Assembly: GCA_963082975.1 (NCBI GenBank) | Contig: OY720350.1 | Location: 41,691,851-41,755,850 of the forward strand | Direction: 5' to 3' | DNA length: 64,000 bases | Origin: Labia minor | Taxonomy: Eukaryota > Arthropoda > Insecta > Dermaptera > Spongiphoridae | Part shown: positions 9,897 through 23,045 of the stretch, one piece after another | Numbering within the stretch: the stretch's first letter is position 1 | Layout of the letters: each line of letters begins with the position of its first letter | Translations under genes and position numbers: made by a program | Notes under the pieces: generated by a model | What the model saw: only the letters and a program-made list of their open reading frames with translations | Told to the model about the DNA's origin: nothing | Database searches by the model: none

Positions 9897-10337
9897 AGTT
9901 CTAGAATTTAATTGAATACCCACTGCCGTTATGTAATTCAGTAAAGAGAAGAGAAAAAATAAATACAAATGCTCACGCATACAAAAAAATCACAGAAATG
10001 AACTTAGGCATTATCATTCAATCAATGATAATCCGATTGGATGGATAAAGTTCAATTGAGGATAATTCTAAAGTCATTGACATGATTATTAAGGGAGAGA
10101 AGCAAGCGATAATCCATCTATTATTCTTATAAAAATATCCTTTTTTACATTAATCGGATTTCACATTCAAATTTTCCAAAAAAAAAACAATATGAATTTA
10201 TTCTATCCTATAATAATTTATAATTCTTAAAAAGTTAAAATTTTCCATTTTACTCTTTTGTAGTGAACATAAGACAACTCACACTTGACTCTGACTTATT
10301 CTAATAAATAATGAAGACATGATTATAGTAAATATGC
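9897..10337. other. AT-rich spacer
   Basis: Nothing recognised; short ORFs only. Confidence 0.5.
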
Positions 10338-10345
10338 CTCTAAAT

Positions 10346-10507
10346 TAGTGTTTCCCAACGTGGGGGGCAATTTGATTTTACAGGGGGACAATTCGAAAAT
10401 ATTTAACTCTTTTTAATATTAAAAACTATGCATAAGTTACATAAGGGGCACAAGAATTTTAGAAGGACTTAGGTGGGGCATGGCACAAAAAAGTTTGGGA
10501 AACAATG
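10346..10507. mobile_element. hAT MITE (162 bp)
   Basis: Left end TAGTGTTTCCCAACG; right end in reverse complement CATTGTTTCCCAAAC. Flanks ctctaaat (10338-10345) and ctctataa (10508-10515) match at 6 of 8. The G-rich words ggggggca and ggggca inside are typical of this hAT MITE type. No ORF. Confidence 0.7.
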
Positions 10508-10515
10508 CTCTATAA

Positions 10516-11189
10516 GTCTAAACTAAGAAATAAATTGATTTATAAATTTCTCATCTAAGTTTACTTTATAAAGAGAATTTTATTCCACTTATTCATTTTG
10601 AAAATTCCAAGTTAAAAATAATTTAATAGTAATAATCAATTAAAAAAATTGTAAAAAAAATATATTAAATTTTAATATATTAGATTTACCACTTTGTGGA
10701 AAAATGGTAGAACTATTGTCTAATTAGAAAAATGACTTTAATAGAATATTTATTTTAATTTTTAAAGTATTATAGTAAGACTACCAGACAGTCCTTCATT
10801 GATTATAATAAATAATAAATATCTTTAAGTAGTTTAATAAAATATATCTATATTAATCATACGTAATAATAAATATTGAAATAAGCCTTATGAAATGTCA
10901 TACATTGTCATACAAGATTGGGAATAGGAAATGGTATGAGGGTTGAGTTCTTAAATGATATATAATATTCATCTCTCCATCTTGTTTGTCAAATAGCCAT
11001 ATATACATATTTATGGTAGATACATACAAAGCAATAAATGCAAATTTGAAATTATTTGATATGTCGAAATGAAAGGATAAATTAATATTTTATACTATTT
11101 GTAATAATAAAGGATATATGTTTACTATTGAGACTTTTTTCTAATTTTTTATCATTTACCCATTTCATCATAGAAAAAAAAAATAATCA
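10516..11189. other. AT-rich spacer
   Basis: Nothing recognised. Confidence 0.5.
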
Positions 11190-11372
11190 ATCCATCACCT
11201 GGGTTCCTGTACCACCTTACCAATTAGCGGTTTGGTAATAAAACTATACCTTCTTTGAGACCTACTGAATAAGCATAAAAAATTTCTTAAGAATCGGCCC
11301 AGTCGTTTCGGAGGAGTATGATTTCAAAGTTTTTTGACACGAGATTTTTATATATAAGATATATAAATATAA
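11190..11372 (+). mobile_element. RTE-like LINE or SINE 3' tail
   Basis: Contains accttaccaattagcggttt, then gaatcggcccagtcgtttcg gaggagtatgatttc, then a gacacgagatttttatatat end. This order (a polar word, CAGTCGTTTCGGAG, an AGA.T tail with ATATA) is the usual 3' end of RTE-type LINEs and their SINE partners in invertebrates. A related tail occurs at 33239-33360. No ORF is left. Confidence 0.5.
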
Positions 11373-11479
11373 GGAGGGAGAGGGTAAAAGATTTTAGAGT
11401 TCCTATATTCTTTCTGGAGTACTTAGTATATTATTTATAAAATCTTAATGATAATCTGAACAAAATCTTTTAATTCTAA

Positions 11480-11510
<31 letters not shown>

Positions 11511-11956
11511 TAGAGTGTTTGTAGTGTTATTGCATTACAAAGCTGTTCTCGTGATATCTTCAAAGCGTAACACTAATTTTCATTTCAAGTACTCAACAAG
11601 GATCATTTTTACCGCTTTCCTTAGGTTGTCATAATCCTAGAATAATAATAATAATAATTAACTCGAATTACCATTGGTCCAAGAGCTATTCTATCCCCAA
11701 CTTACTACTTCAAAAGTTGTTCAGTTAATATAAGTAAGAAATTTTAAACATGTGGCTTTAAAACAACAGAATTTTAAGAGATTCAAACATGCTTACCTTT
11801 AGCCATTTTTGATTTTTATAAAACAAAAATATTAGTCATTTAAAGAATTTTTTTTCTTTTTGTATTATGATAAACGTAAGTTGGAAAAACAGTTATATTT
11901 GATAAATATAATCAATAATATATATTAATTTAATTTAAGCCAATTGACAGAGATAT
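11373..11956. other. Spacer with AAT microsatellites
   Basis: AAT-type microsatellites at about 11484-11512 and 11640-11658; otherwise AT-rich low-copy sequence with no gene seen. Confidence 0.5.
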
Positions 11957-12602
11957 TCATTTTTACCGACCGACGATAGTAAGGGAGGTATTGTTTTCAC
12001 ACCAAATTTCACATGTGGAGATTTTTACATATCTCCACAAATCATGCATTTTCTTAACAGAAAAAAGTATTTTTAGCATTATGTCTGTCCATCTGTCCGT
12101 CCATCCGTCCATATAGATGTGTACAGCTTGAACGGCTCAACGGATTTTGATGAAATTTGGTATATTTACTTACTGCATCAGTACGATGAATTGATAAACT
12201 TTTGGTGCAAATCCGGAAACTGGAAGTGGAAGTATTAGCGATCGACGATAGGAAGGGAAGGGTTATTTTCACACCAAATTTCACATTAGGAGATTTTTTA
12301 TATATCACCATGAATCTTTGTATTGTATTGTATTGGTTTTATCCTCGAGGAAAATCATCTTTATTAGTTTTTTCTTAATTTAAAATTATATGACGTCATT
12401 TAGCCATTCATGACGTCACAGCCTGGTCTTACATATATATTATAAATAAAAGAAAATTAAAAATATTTATGTTATATACATATCTGTTGTTTTTTATTAC
12501 ATGAATAGATATATTAAAATTATTTGAAATTGTTTCTGTAGCTGGAAATTAATTTACTTCAAACCGTCGGTCGGTTCGGACCTGGCCACAGGTCAACTTA
12601 TT
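11957..12602 (+). mobile_element. HINE-B copy 1 (Helentron-type non-autonomous element)
   Basis: Reference copy of the family. The 5' end is TTTTTACCGACCGACG, with the subterminal motif ACCGACCGACG at 11965-11975. Its exact inverse CGTCGGTCGGT is at 12565-12575, directly before the hairpin GACCTG-GCCA-CAGGTC (12579-12594), and the element closes in AACTTATT. Internal order: GTATTG, a GAGATTT word, ATGTCTGT (12081) opening a GTCC(A/G)TCC simple repeat, ATTTGGTA (12155), CCGGAAACTGGAAGTGG (12213), and two TGACGTCA palindromes 20 bp apart (12391, 12411). This is the layout known for Helentron-associated elements such as INE-1/DINE-1. It has no coding capacity. Confidence 0.85.
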
Positions 12603-13562
12603 ATTTATATTTTCTTCTGATAGTAAGAAATAAATAAATATTTAATAATATAGCAAAGAGATAATATTATTTTTAAGAGAATAATCATTATTAATAAAAA
12701 ATATGGTTATTCGATTGAAACATTTCTATAGATTTTAAATAGTGTTTAATCAGTTCTTTATATAAATATTTTCTATTTTAAAAATCATTAAACTTTTGTA
12801 TATATCGATTGAAAATAAAATTTTTTTAATAATTGAATTTTTTGGAAGCATTGAACTTAATAGGTGTTGTATATGTTTAATACATATATGTGAGGAAAAT
12901 ATTTCAATTAATTCAAGGGATCTATGATTTTTTTGGTACCCAGTTGTATTGTATTCAACAATATTGTCTCTTTTTACAATATTTTAAATGTAGGTATTTT
13001 CTTTTCTAATTAAAAACAAAGAATAAATATATGAATATTGATAAATAAAATAAATAAAATAAAAATATATAAAATTAGAGTATACAATTTACAAAATGAT
13101 ACTTTAGAGGAGAAAGAACCTTTTCATCACTCGAATGCAACAACAACAAACATACAATAATGTGCAAAGAAAACCATAAAGTCAATCAACTAGAGAAAAA
13201 AGATATTGGACAGAAGAGAGGAACAGGAAATAACAAAAAAGTAACAACAAATGAAACAATCAACATTTAACAAACTGTATATATATATATAACTATAAAC
13301 AAAGACAAAAACAGACAAAAAAAAATAAAATAAAAAAGGGGTGATGTTTAAAGTAAAAGGATTTCTCTTGAACTTATACAACAACAAAATGAGATGGAAA
13401 TAATTGATACATCTAATAAGAAAAGTTTTCGACGAACTAGGAATAGAACGTTCCATTAAAAATAAAGTTGTTATTTTTTTATATTTGGTAAAAGTATTTT
13501 AAGAATTAAATCATTTTTATTCTAGGAATCCATGATTCTTTGTTTGTTTTTTTATTTAAATA
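12603..13562. other. AT-rich spacer
   Basis: Low-complexity sequence. An 88-codon minus-strand frame (13190-13456) is Phe/Tyr/Leu-rich translation of AT repeats with a TA run at about 13276-13291 and is not accepted as a gene. Confidence 0.5.
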
Positions 13563-13988
13563 TAATTAGAGGGTTATTCCCGCCCGGGAATTCCCGGGAA
13601 AACCCCTCTGTTTTTATTTCCCATTTACCGGGAAAAAACGAAACATTTCCCTGGAAAACAAAACAAATTATTTTTCATGCTGATTATGATGCTGATACCG
13701 AAATCTTTATTTATTAACTGAAATAATCGTAATAAATATAAAATACAAGTGTACATACATCCATTTGTCTTTTGTTATAATTTTTTTTCCTTTTTCTTTT
13801 TTTCTTTCCCTTTAATTTTTCTTTATAATTTCTATATTTTTTGAGTTTTTATACAGTGAACTCTGGCAGACGGCAGTTGCCATTGCCAAATTATTTTGTA
13901 TTTAACTTTTTTTTTTGTATATATATATATATATACACTTAAAATTATATACTTAAAATTCGATTTCACAAGCTTGGATCTGTTTTAA

Positions 13989-15470
13989 CACGTTGACGGA
14001 CACTTGCGTCTATAGCCGTCAAAGCGAAATTCACAATGTGACATGACGGCTATAGCCGTCCAAAAGGAAACGGTCATTTTTAGACCCTGCGATTATAGCA
14101 CCACAAATTTGCATTTACCTACATAAAAGTATAAACCTAGTGGCACATTTTTGAAAAAAACTTTTTAAAAATTTTTTTGGATATGTATGCACGAGATTGT
14201 TAAAGTAACGCGATCTCTTGAATTTATATAATAGTTGTTATTGATACATTTAACAATATTTATTGTTTATACTGGTAAGTATTTGTTTATTATTGAATTT
14301 ACAATGTAATGAGAAAATAAAAAAATGAAAATTTTGCATTTTTTGATATATTAGTGTTAAAAAGTAAACAGTATAACCTTAACTGTTTATTTTTTTTTTT
14401 TTTTATAATTTGAACATTTGAAATATAAATAAATAATAATAATGTTAATAATAAATATATATATAATATACAATAATTAATAATATAAAATAAAATTTAA
14501 ATGTTTATTCAATATTTAAAGAAAATGGCCAGTTGGGAAGGGGAGAAGCTAGGCTGCTGAGGCTTTTTGAGGAAATAGATAGGGGTCAAGCAGCAGTGCA
14601 TCTGAATCTGATGCTGACAGTGCTGAATATGATAGTTCGAGTTGTGAAGATAATGAATCAACTACAGATGAGGAATATGAAGAACTAGAAGCACCAGAAA
14701 ATGATTAAACATGGCATACCAATACAATACCTATAAGAAACTTTTCTTTTGATGCAGATGCCGTTGGGATTCTTTTGGATATAGACGAAAATGTTTCTCC
14801 AATTCAGGTTTTTGATAAAATATGGGATGATCAGGTAATGGAAATGATTATCAAATCTACAAATGATTACGGCATAAAACTTTGCAATCAAACACGGCCA
14901 CATACAAGGCATAGTAGGAAGGCAAATTTCAAAAATACTGATACGATTGAAATGAGAAATTTTTTAGGTTTGTGTTTGCTTCAGTCCCAGCTAAAATTAT
15001 CCAGCATTAGAAACATCGTATTGCTGCAAGAATTGCATGTCAAAACCTGCACTGTGTCCTGCACCATGCTTAAAAAACATGGCATATCGAAACTAATGTA
15101 TAATAATTATAAAATTATAATAATTTTTTTTGTCATTTATTTATTTTTGTTTGATTATGAACTAACATTTCGTGTAAAACCCCAAAAAATACTTTGTTGA
15201 ACACAAAAAAATGCTTATTTGAGTCATTAAACCTATCAATTACGTTTTTAAATGTTTGCTGCTATAGCCGTCATCGTCCCATTACTTAGTGTCGAGAGTC
15301 CGCTGGCGCCATGACGGTTATAGACGCAACCTAATTAAGAGTAGTAAATTAATAAAAATTAAGTTTATTTAAGCAGAAACAGTAAAACTATACTTCTACT
15401 ATTCTAAAAATTGAAAAATCATATAGTGTCAATTTTTGAACTTCACTTGTTCCAACTGTCCGTCAACGTG
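13989..15470 (+). mobile_element. piggyBac element with perfect 14-bp TIRs and TTAA sites
   Basis: Perfect terminal inverted repeats CACGTTGACGGACA at 13989-14002 and, inverted, 15457-15470. TTAA lies on both sides (13985-13988, 15471-15474). The internal words TATAGCCGTCA/TGACGGCTATAG recur near both ends as subterminal repeats. The sister host copy at about 23951-23965 has the uninterrupted sequence with a single TTAA, proving the boundaries. Only part of the transposase remains, so it is non-autonomous. Confidence 0.95.
14524..15107 (+). pseudogene. piggyBac transposase relic, internally deleted
   Basis: An acidic N-terminal stretch (SASESDADSAEYDSSS..., about 14593-14705) ends in an in-frame stop. 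From 14775 the frame encodes the start of the piggyBac transposase domain, including VFDKIWDDQVMEMIIKSTND and FLGLCLLQSQLKLSSIRN (through about 15013). The catalytic Asp-rich core that should follow is missing. Instead, about 15030-15095 in another frame encodes CMSKPALCPAPCLKNMAYR, which matches the cysteine-rich C-terminal end of the same protein family. The two ends have been joined by an internal deletion. The known role of the full protein is TTAA-specific cut-and-paste transposition; this copy cannot do it. Confidence 0.8.
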
Positions 15471-16392
15471 TTAATTGCCATACCTGACCCCTTAGTAAAG
15501 GTTCTATATAAAATAATTCTTGAATAGGTAACAATAATAAAATACACTATTGCACTTGACCATTTGGAAAGAGAGTGATTTTCCTTACACCCTTCCAATT
15601 AAGCCCTCTCCATCACCTGCCCCTTAACTTCAATTAAAATAAATAAGCTGTCGTTGAGAGCGAGTAAGGTAAAGACCTAATTATATTTTTTGATAAATAA
15701 ATAAATATTATTATTTATTTATTCAAGAAATATATATACAATCATTCTGTATGTTATTTCAGTCCACCTTTTTGGGTGGTGGCAAAAAAATAGCAAAAAC
15801 ATCCAAAAAGCAAATAAAAACAAAAAAAAAGCAAAACATATTTACATATTTACATAATAACTAACACTATGTAATCAACCATCATAAATGACTTTAATTG
15901 AGGGCACATATAATCACAGACTCAGAGTTTCAGTTTTCCATCTTTTTAGATATATACTGTAAAGAAAAACCAAAATAAGAAAAACAAAATACAAAAATAA
16001 TGCAAAAAAAAAATAAAAATCGAAAATAATGCAAAAAAAAAAACACAAAGAAACAAAAAAAATAATAAAAAGGAATAACTAATCGTTACTCCTCTAATAT
16101 GAAGGATCTCACTTTTAGGCGACATTTCCCTTGATTGCCTCTCGTTTCTAAAAATATTATTTTCTAAACAAGTAAAAGAAAATAATTATGTTTATGTTAT
16201 ATTTTGATGATTATATATTATATCTTATTTTATTTTTTTTTTTTAATTAAATTTATTTTATTTTTTGGCAAAAACAACATTTATTTAACTTTTTCGTAAA
16301 ACTTTTAAAATTTCCACCTCAAATTTAGTATTTTTGATAATTTCCCGATTCCCGGGAACGAAAATACTCCGGGCAAAGTAACCCTCTAATTA

Positions 16393-18194
16393 TAATATCT
16401 TTAACAAGAGATAATTTGAAAATTAAGTTAAACGAAAGAACATTACTATACTTTCATGTATGACATCTGATAATAAAATTACGTAAAATATTAAATAATA
16501 AATAAATCACTTTAATATACCAAATAGTTTTTATTCATTAATAAATTAATAAAAATTTAATTTTGAGAAATAAAAGAAGAAACTTGATTTCAGAGAACTG
16601 AGAAGGGTTTGTAAAATGAATATATATTTAAAAGAATATTAGTATGTTATTTAATTCCAGATTCGTAAATAATTTAAACCGTTTAAATTTTTTTTATAAA
16701 TTTATCTGTATTATATATAAATTTTAACTGTTGTTTAAATGGTTCATAAATTGAGGTATTGATATATTCAATATACATGTATTTATTTTTTGCCAATAAT
16801 TAAAGTACAAATATGGGTTCGGTTAGTTTTTTTTTAGAAATTGGGAAGTAGTATGAGTGCCTTGGAAAACATTCAGATTCCTCCTGAAGGTAAGATGAGT
16901 TAGAAATAAGTTTAAGGTAGCGAATGCAAAGACTTAAAATTCACAAATGAAACTTTTAAGATGGAATGATGATAAATGATATTTTTGGTTATTAATTGAT
17001 CATCTTCTTAAATAAATATTAGGCCTGTATCTGGTAATAAAAAAAGTTTTATATAAGAGGAGCAGAGAAATTTTCAATGGATGAAAAAAGGAACCCACAT
17101 ATATACATATTATAATAAAAAAATTAGATTATTTATCTTTCTTTGTCAAAATATATAAGAAAAAAAAATGACAATATTTTTAGATTTTAATTTAATATGA
17201 TGGAGAAAATAATACATAATAAATATTAAAAAAAAAAAAATTCTTTGGTTTTATTTTTAAATCATATCAAAAACTTTTTTAACTTAATTTATCCCATTTT
17301 CAAGTCTCATTTCATATTTTACTGAGATTGTCCCACGAGGCCGCTAAAGACACACCACTGATATAGAACTCAACAAATTATATAATATTAATACATTTTT
17401 TGATTATTTATATATATAATATATTATTGGGAATAGAAGGGACTAAAATAGGTTCGAAATGGTCAATTTTCTAGAAATCAATATTTATTTGTTAATTATT
17501 TTTTTTAAAACTATATAAAAAATAAATTAAAACTAATAAATCAAAAATTAATTATTGGAATTATCTGTTTTCGATTTTAATTATAGGAAAAATCGAGATA
17601 TTTTTTTTATTTGGTTTAAAAAAACGAATTGCCTTTTTCCACGTATATTTAAAATATAGATATATACCACTTATGTTTAAACACCCCTATTTAATCATGT
17701 TATCTTAAATATATGTATATACATGTATATATATATAATTATTTCTGGATTATTTTAATGTGTTTTTGTAAAATTTGTGTCAACCCCAACGCTAGTTTGG
17801 CATAATTTTCAAGAGAATTTAGAAGATAGAATTATTTTTGGGATTCTGGTTCTTAGTCTATGTTATCAAGAGTCATAATGTTGCAATTTTGGGTTAAATG
17901 GATGGATAATCTTTGACTTACAATGTTTTAAAGCTCTAGAGAATATTTACCATTGACACTAACATACATCTATCTCTAGCTCGTTCCACAGCTCGAGGCC
18001 AACTATATAGGTTTATATATGTATTTCTTATCTTGGAAATTATACACAGAATTTTTATGAAATTTATGTATTTGAAAGTTATAAGTATCAAGAATCATTT
18101 TAGTTGTTTTTATTGATTAAATTTATTATTAATAGGAATAGGTTTCAATAAATATCTAAATCAAATAATTGGAATGATTAAAGGTATATATACA
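16393..18194. other. AT-rich spacer
   Basis: About 1.8 kb of AT-rich sequence with poly-A and TA tracts. No gene, repeat family or RNA recognised on either strand. Confidence 0.5.
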
Positions 18195-18826
18195 ATTTTT
18201 ACCGACCGACGATAGTAAGGGAGGTATTGTTTTCACACCAAATTTCACATGTGGAGATTTTTACATAGCTCCACGAATCATGCATTTTCTTAACAGAAAA
18301 AAGTATTTTTAGCATTATGTCTGTCCATCTGTCCGTCCATCCGTCCATATAGATGTGTACAGCTTGAACGGCTCAACGGATTTTGATGAAATTTGGTATA
18401 TTTACTTACTGCATCAGTACGATGAATTGATAAACTTTTGGAAACTGGAAGTGGAAGTATTAGCGATCGACGATAGGAAGGGAAGGGTTATTTTCACACC
18501 AAATTTCACATTAGGAGATTTTTTATATATCACCATGAATCTTTGTATTGTATTGTATTGGTTTTATCCTCGAGGAAAATCATCTTTATTAGTTTTTTCT
18601 TAATTTAAAATTATATGACGTCATCTAGCCATTCATGACGTCACAGCCTGGTCTTACATATATATTATAAATAAAAGAAAATTAAAAATATTTATGTTAT
18701 ATACATATCTGTTGTTTTTTATTACATTAATAGATATATTAAAATTATTTGAAATTGTTTCTGTAGCTGGAAATTAATTTACTTCAAACCGTCGGTAGAT
18801 TCGGACCTGGCCACAGGTCAACTTAT
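18195..18826 (+). mobile_element. HINE-B copy 2
   Basis: Very close to copy 1 over its whole length, so the two shared a recent master. 5' end TTTTTACCGACCGACG, simple repeat at about 18320-18347, both TGACGTCA sites (18616, 18636), hairpin GACCTGGCCACAGGTC at about 18804-18819, close AACTTATT. The 3' subterminal motif is degraded (gtcggtagat). The 82-codon frame at 18355-18603 is a chance translation of the element. Confidence 0.85.
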
Positions 18827-20739
18827 TTTTAGTATAATAAGATTATTTTTGCCCTTTAGGTCTAGGACTTTAATATTTTTTGAAACCTAAGATTTATTAA
18901 TTCGTAATTTATTTGATGTGTGACTTTTTTAAAAATCCAGAATTTATTTCAGAAACTTATATTAAAATTTACTTTAATTTTCTCAATGGAAAAAATTATA
19001 ATTAGCCTTCTACTTGGAAATTGACTTAATACTACATTCTCATCATTTACGATGTACCCATACTATATATACTGCGAGTTTTGCCAAAATAAATGTTGAT
19101 ACATATAGAATTAATGCTATAAGATAGTTTACCTGATTTATGACATTTCCGGCCTCAAAATAAAGAAAAAAAATAAAAAGAAAAAACTTATACAACTTAA
19201 ATAAAAAGTAGATCATTTCGTAATTTAAAAAACATATAATTGTATTTATATTTGTTTCTTTAACTATTGATTACTAACTATATATATATATATAAAATCA
19301 ATAGATTTAGATACATATTGTACATTTAATTTATATAAAAAAAAATGATTAATTAAAATAAAATTCATATTCATTAAATCTTTCATATATATTAATTAAC
19401 AGGGGGATATTATCATACCTTACTAGTTTCTGGGAGCGCCTGTGAAATGTCAGTTATGCAACCAGAACGGATATATTTCTTATCCATTAATCTTTGTAAA
19501 AGTTTTTGCTAGTAATATAAAAAAAAAATAGAAATATTAAAATAAATCATAAAAGTAAACTTTATGTATATATTGATTATACCAATATTAAATATAAACG
19601 TTGGTGATAAGGCAATCAATAATACAACAGCAAATTTTAACAAGTAGAAATATAAAGGGATATAAATATTATAAACATTAAAATACACTTTTATTTCTAA
19701 TTTATTTATATTATACATTAATTGAAAGCATATGAATTATCTATAAAAGAAAACACACAGACCTATACACACAATTATTATATTACTGGTCTTAAATTAT
19801 ATATGAAAAAATAAATGTTTCCTATTATTAATGTAATTTATGAATATCCCTTATAATCTCAAATTGTTTTTCCTTAGTCATAAATTTTAGATTAATGTTT
19901 AAAATATTATTACAATTTTATTCTTTTAATGTACTATTTCCTTTATTCAGTTTTTATTTCAAAAAAAAAATTATGATTGTTTTTTCTCTATCATTCGAAT
20001 ATAAAAATGAAGCGAAGAAAGTATAATATATTTTTTGTTTAAATGTGCGTGATAATTTAATTTTACAAAAGTATTGTTGAACTTATCATATACGGAAAAT
20101 TGTCATTTTTCACTTGTCTCTTATCAAATAATTCAAATTGTCATATTGACTGCCAAATATAATATCCAGGACAAAATCAATGACCCATATTTTATGTAAC
20201 CCGTAAATATTAATTAAGATATATTCAAATTGATGTCACATATTTTTTCATTTCATTACTTACATCCTTTTTTCACTTTTTTTTTTCGTTAATATTTTAA
20301 AAATTTTTTTCATGAAATCAGTATTAATTTAGTTTTTATTTCTTTATCTATCAATTTCTTCATTTATAAACAATTATTTAATTAACAGTAGAATAATAAG
20401 CATTTTTATAATTATTTCAAAGAAATGATAAAATTATCGTCACTTGAATTGGTAGCATGAAAGAGTACTTGGTTCAATTTTTTACCTAATTGACTCATGT
20501 GATATATATACGTATATTTAATATATATATATATATATGGAAATTAGTGTGCCCGAGCATTGACTCGCGAACTTGTATTTCAGCTGTTTGTGTGCACATT
20601 ACATGTATATATTGTTACTGTAATTGTTTATAATGTTCAATAAAATAGAGAACACAGCCAGCTGTGAATTTTGAGCTGAATTTCAATTTTTTAACTCAAG
20701 AAAGATAAAAAATATGTTACTACCTTCAATAGAAGGTGT
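18827..20739. other. AT-rich spacer
   Basis: Mostly low-complexity, with a TA run at about 20518-20538. A less AT-rich patch at 19400-19480 and another at 20555-20680 have no ORF or known motif; the latter may be an outer part of the mariner relic that follows. Confidence 0.45.
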
Positions 20740-21100
20740 TGAATGGAGACAATGTTATCGATAAGTTGCTGAACAGCGCTGATGTCACTTTGGTAAAGAG
20801 AACACCCATGATAACGAGCGTTCAAAAATTCAAATGGATCACTTATAACCATCCACCTTATAGTCCAGACTTGGCTTCTTCAAATTTTCATCAATGCTCA
20901 AGGAATATACAATAGTGGTGAAGAAGTATAAAGGTAGGATACAAAAACTCCCCATATATTACGAAAAACAATTAAATTTATAAGACGACTATGAAAATAA
21001 GGATTTTAAAATATATTCTTAATAAATAAAACATTAATACATTTGTTTATATATTCTAGTTTTTGTTTATTCTCTGGTGGGAACTACTTTCCGGATGACT
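20740..21100 (+). pseudogene. mariner/Tc1-type transposase relic
   Basis: Translation around 20836-20885 gives NHPPYSPDLASSNFH, matching the mariner signature HPPYSPDLAPSDYH that surrounds the second catalytic Asp. The aspartate of SPD is present. The frame upstream contains plausible but scrambled mariner words, with stops and shifts. The end near 21080-21100 (gaactactttccggatgact) resembles the C-terminal or terminal region of such elements. No terminal inverted repeats could be paired. This is an old, non-functional copy. Confidence 0.6.
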
Positions 21101-21136
<36 letters not shown>

Positions 21137-21392
21137 ATCATTCCAGTAGATAGATAGTTACTTCAGAAAAAATATCTACATTTAAATAAAAAGAAAACAA
21201 AACTAAAATTTTTATTTGCTGGCTCTGAAGCAATTGCAAATTATTACAATTATTGTTATGTAGTGTGAATTTTACAATTATTGTGTCTATGAACAGCTTT
21301 ATTGTTACCCATAATTCAACATGACTGTTGATCAGGATGATTCAAAGAAGAAAATCATTGAGACAAGAAAATAAAAAAAAAAAACAAAAAAA

Positions 21393-21982
21393 ATCTCGCA
21401 AATTTGAATTGGATTAATTAACATAATATATTATATTTAAATTAAATTTAATTAATTATAAATTATAAATTAAAATTAATAAATAATATTTATTAAACCA
21501 GCGCATGTTTGGCTCTTTGTTGATGGCACCACGTCACGTGTTGACGCGTGAGATTTGCAGTGTTAAAAAATTAATTCCGCCGGTACTTTCAGTGATTCAA
21601 TCAAGCTGAAATTCTATATATAGCAGTTTTATACAATTCTTAATCATGTGAAAAATTATCAAGCCTATATCTTTATATTTACGGTCACTTTAGAGGAAAA
21701 AAATCAAAACGTTGTAGGTAATGATCCTCTTCCGGTTGAGCTACATTTCTCAAAAGTTGATAGAAAACTATGAATTTTGAATAATGGCCATGTACCAAAT
21801 TTCATCATTCTAGCTCAAACCGTTTTTGAGTAATCTTGGTTTCATACATACACACAGTCAGACAGATATTTTTCTCAACCTTAGTGAAAATGATTCAGGA
21901 AGCTTCAAAACGTATAAAATCATCAAAATCTCAACATCGAATCAATCATGATCGCAATACTATCTCTGGCGAGATAGTAAAA
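21393..21982 (-). mobile_element. HINE-A copy 1, 3' end truncated
   Basis: Minus-strand copy of family HINE-A (described fully at 44956-45557). The 5' end (right side) has the hairpin ACTATCTC-GCCA-GAGATAGT followed by GTATTGCGATC. The 3' hairpin is missing: the match begins at atctcgca (21393), right after an A/C-rich run. The CA-rich simple repeat is short here (about 21846-21860). Confidence 0.8.
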
Positions 21983-23045
21983 TATAGAAGAAAATAAAAA
22001 TTAAATGTTTCATATATATAATATTTAATTATTGATATTATTTACCTGTACTTGTATATTTAAAATTTATCTCTTCGTATTTTTTTAATAATTTTTGAAG
22101 TGTTTTTATCAAGTGGGATATACCATTAATTAAGTGCCTCCGAATATATTAGATCTTAAATTAATTAAAAATTCAAGATAGAATTTTCAAAATATCAAAG
22201 AAATTTAATTTAATTTGAATTATTAATATACATACATTATATAGGAGTACAATTGATATATAATTAGAAAATAATAAACGACTTAAAATCTTCATAAATG
22301 AATTTATAATTCTTTTTTTTTTTTTCGAGTATTTCTTTAAACATTACTGATAGCAATTCAATTTATATTCTTTTTGAATGAAATAAATTGATTTATAATA
22401 TAAATTTTATTATTTTTCTAACAATATTTACCTAAAATGAATAAATATATTGTTAATTTGTTCTAAAACGTTTTCTAAGAGAGTGAATGGAATTGGAAGA
22501 GTGAAGGTATATCATAGTATAACCTAATTTCTATAATTTCCTTTGAAAATTTCTCTGTCGCTACTTTTATACGAGACCTGAGTGAGGCAATGGCTTGCAT
22601 CTTGTTCATTTCATTAATCCTATTCAGTCTATTATCTTTGGGTGGCGCCGAAATGTAGCAAAGTGAATTAATGAATGGTATTTAGTGAGACAAGACCTCA
22701 TGCTGTCATTTGCACAGAGACTTACCAAATAGGCTTAGAAGAAGAATAATTTACTAACACACGGCTAATAAACAACAACAACAATATCAACAAAGAAACA
22801 TTCCAGTATTTAAACAAACCTACCTTGTTTTCTTAATAACTGTCCTTGTATTTTATTTTGGTTATTTAAATATTTAATTATATTTTTAACCACTTTTGTA
22901 ATTAGTTATAGCTACATAATATACTTTTATAATTAAATATGTTATTATATATATGGCCCTTTACAGCCACTCCAATAGCATTAGAAAATTTATATATTTA
23001 TTATTCCGTTATTTATTTAACGATAAATTAACACATGAATTTTTA
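21983..23045. other. AT-rich spacer
   Basis: AT-rich. A moderately GC-richer patch at 22550-22760 (cttttatacgagacctgag..., tgggtggcgccgaaatg) shows no ORF, splice pair or repeat partner in this window. Confidence 0.45.

Larger units (their letters stand above)
13569..16386. mobile_element. CCCGGG-end inverted-repeat element, copy 1 (hosts piggyBac)
   Basis: Left end GAGGGTTATTCCCGCCCGGG; right end in reverse complement GAGGGTTACTTTGCCCGG, with further CCCGGGAA words just inside both ends. TAATTA flanks both sides (13563-13568, 16387-16392), so the target duplication is 6 bp or an imperfect 8 bp. hAT is the most likely superfamily but there is no transposase. A piggyBac element interrupts it at 13989-15470. 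A segment at about 15640-16310 (A-rich with cacctttttgggtggtggca) is absent from the sister copy at 23046-24202, so it was gained here or lost there. Confidence 0.7.

Noticed and set aside
13190-13456. 88-codon minus-strand frame with hydrophobic stretches, possible membrane peptide
   Set aside because: Composition is what AT-rich sequence gives by chance; it includes a TA run and no conserved pattern.
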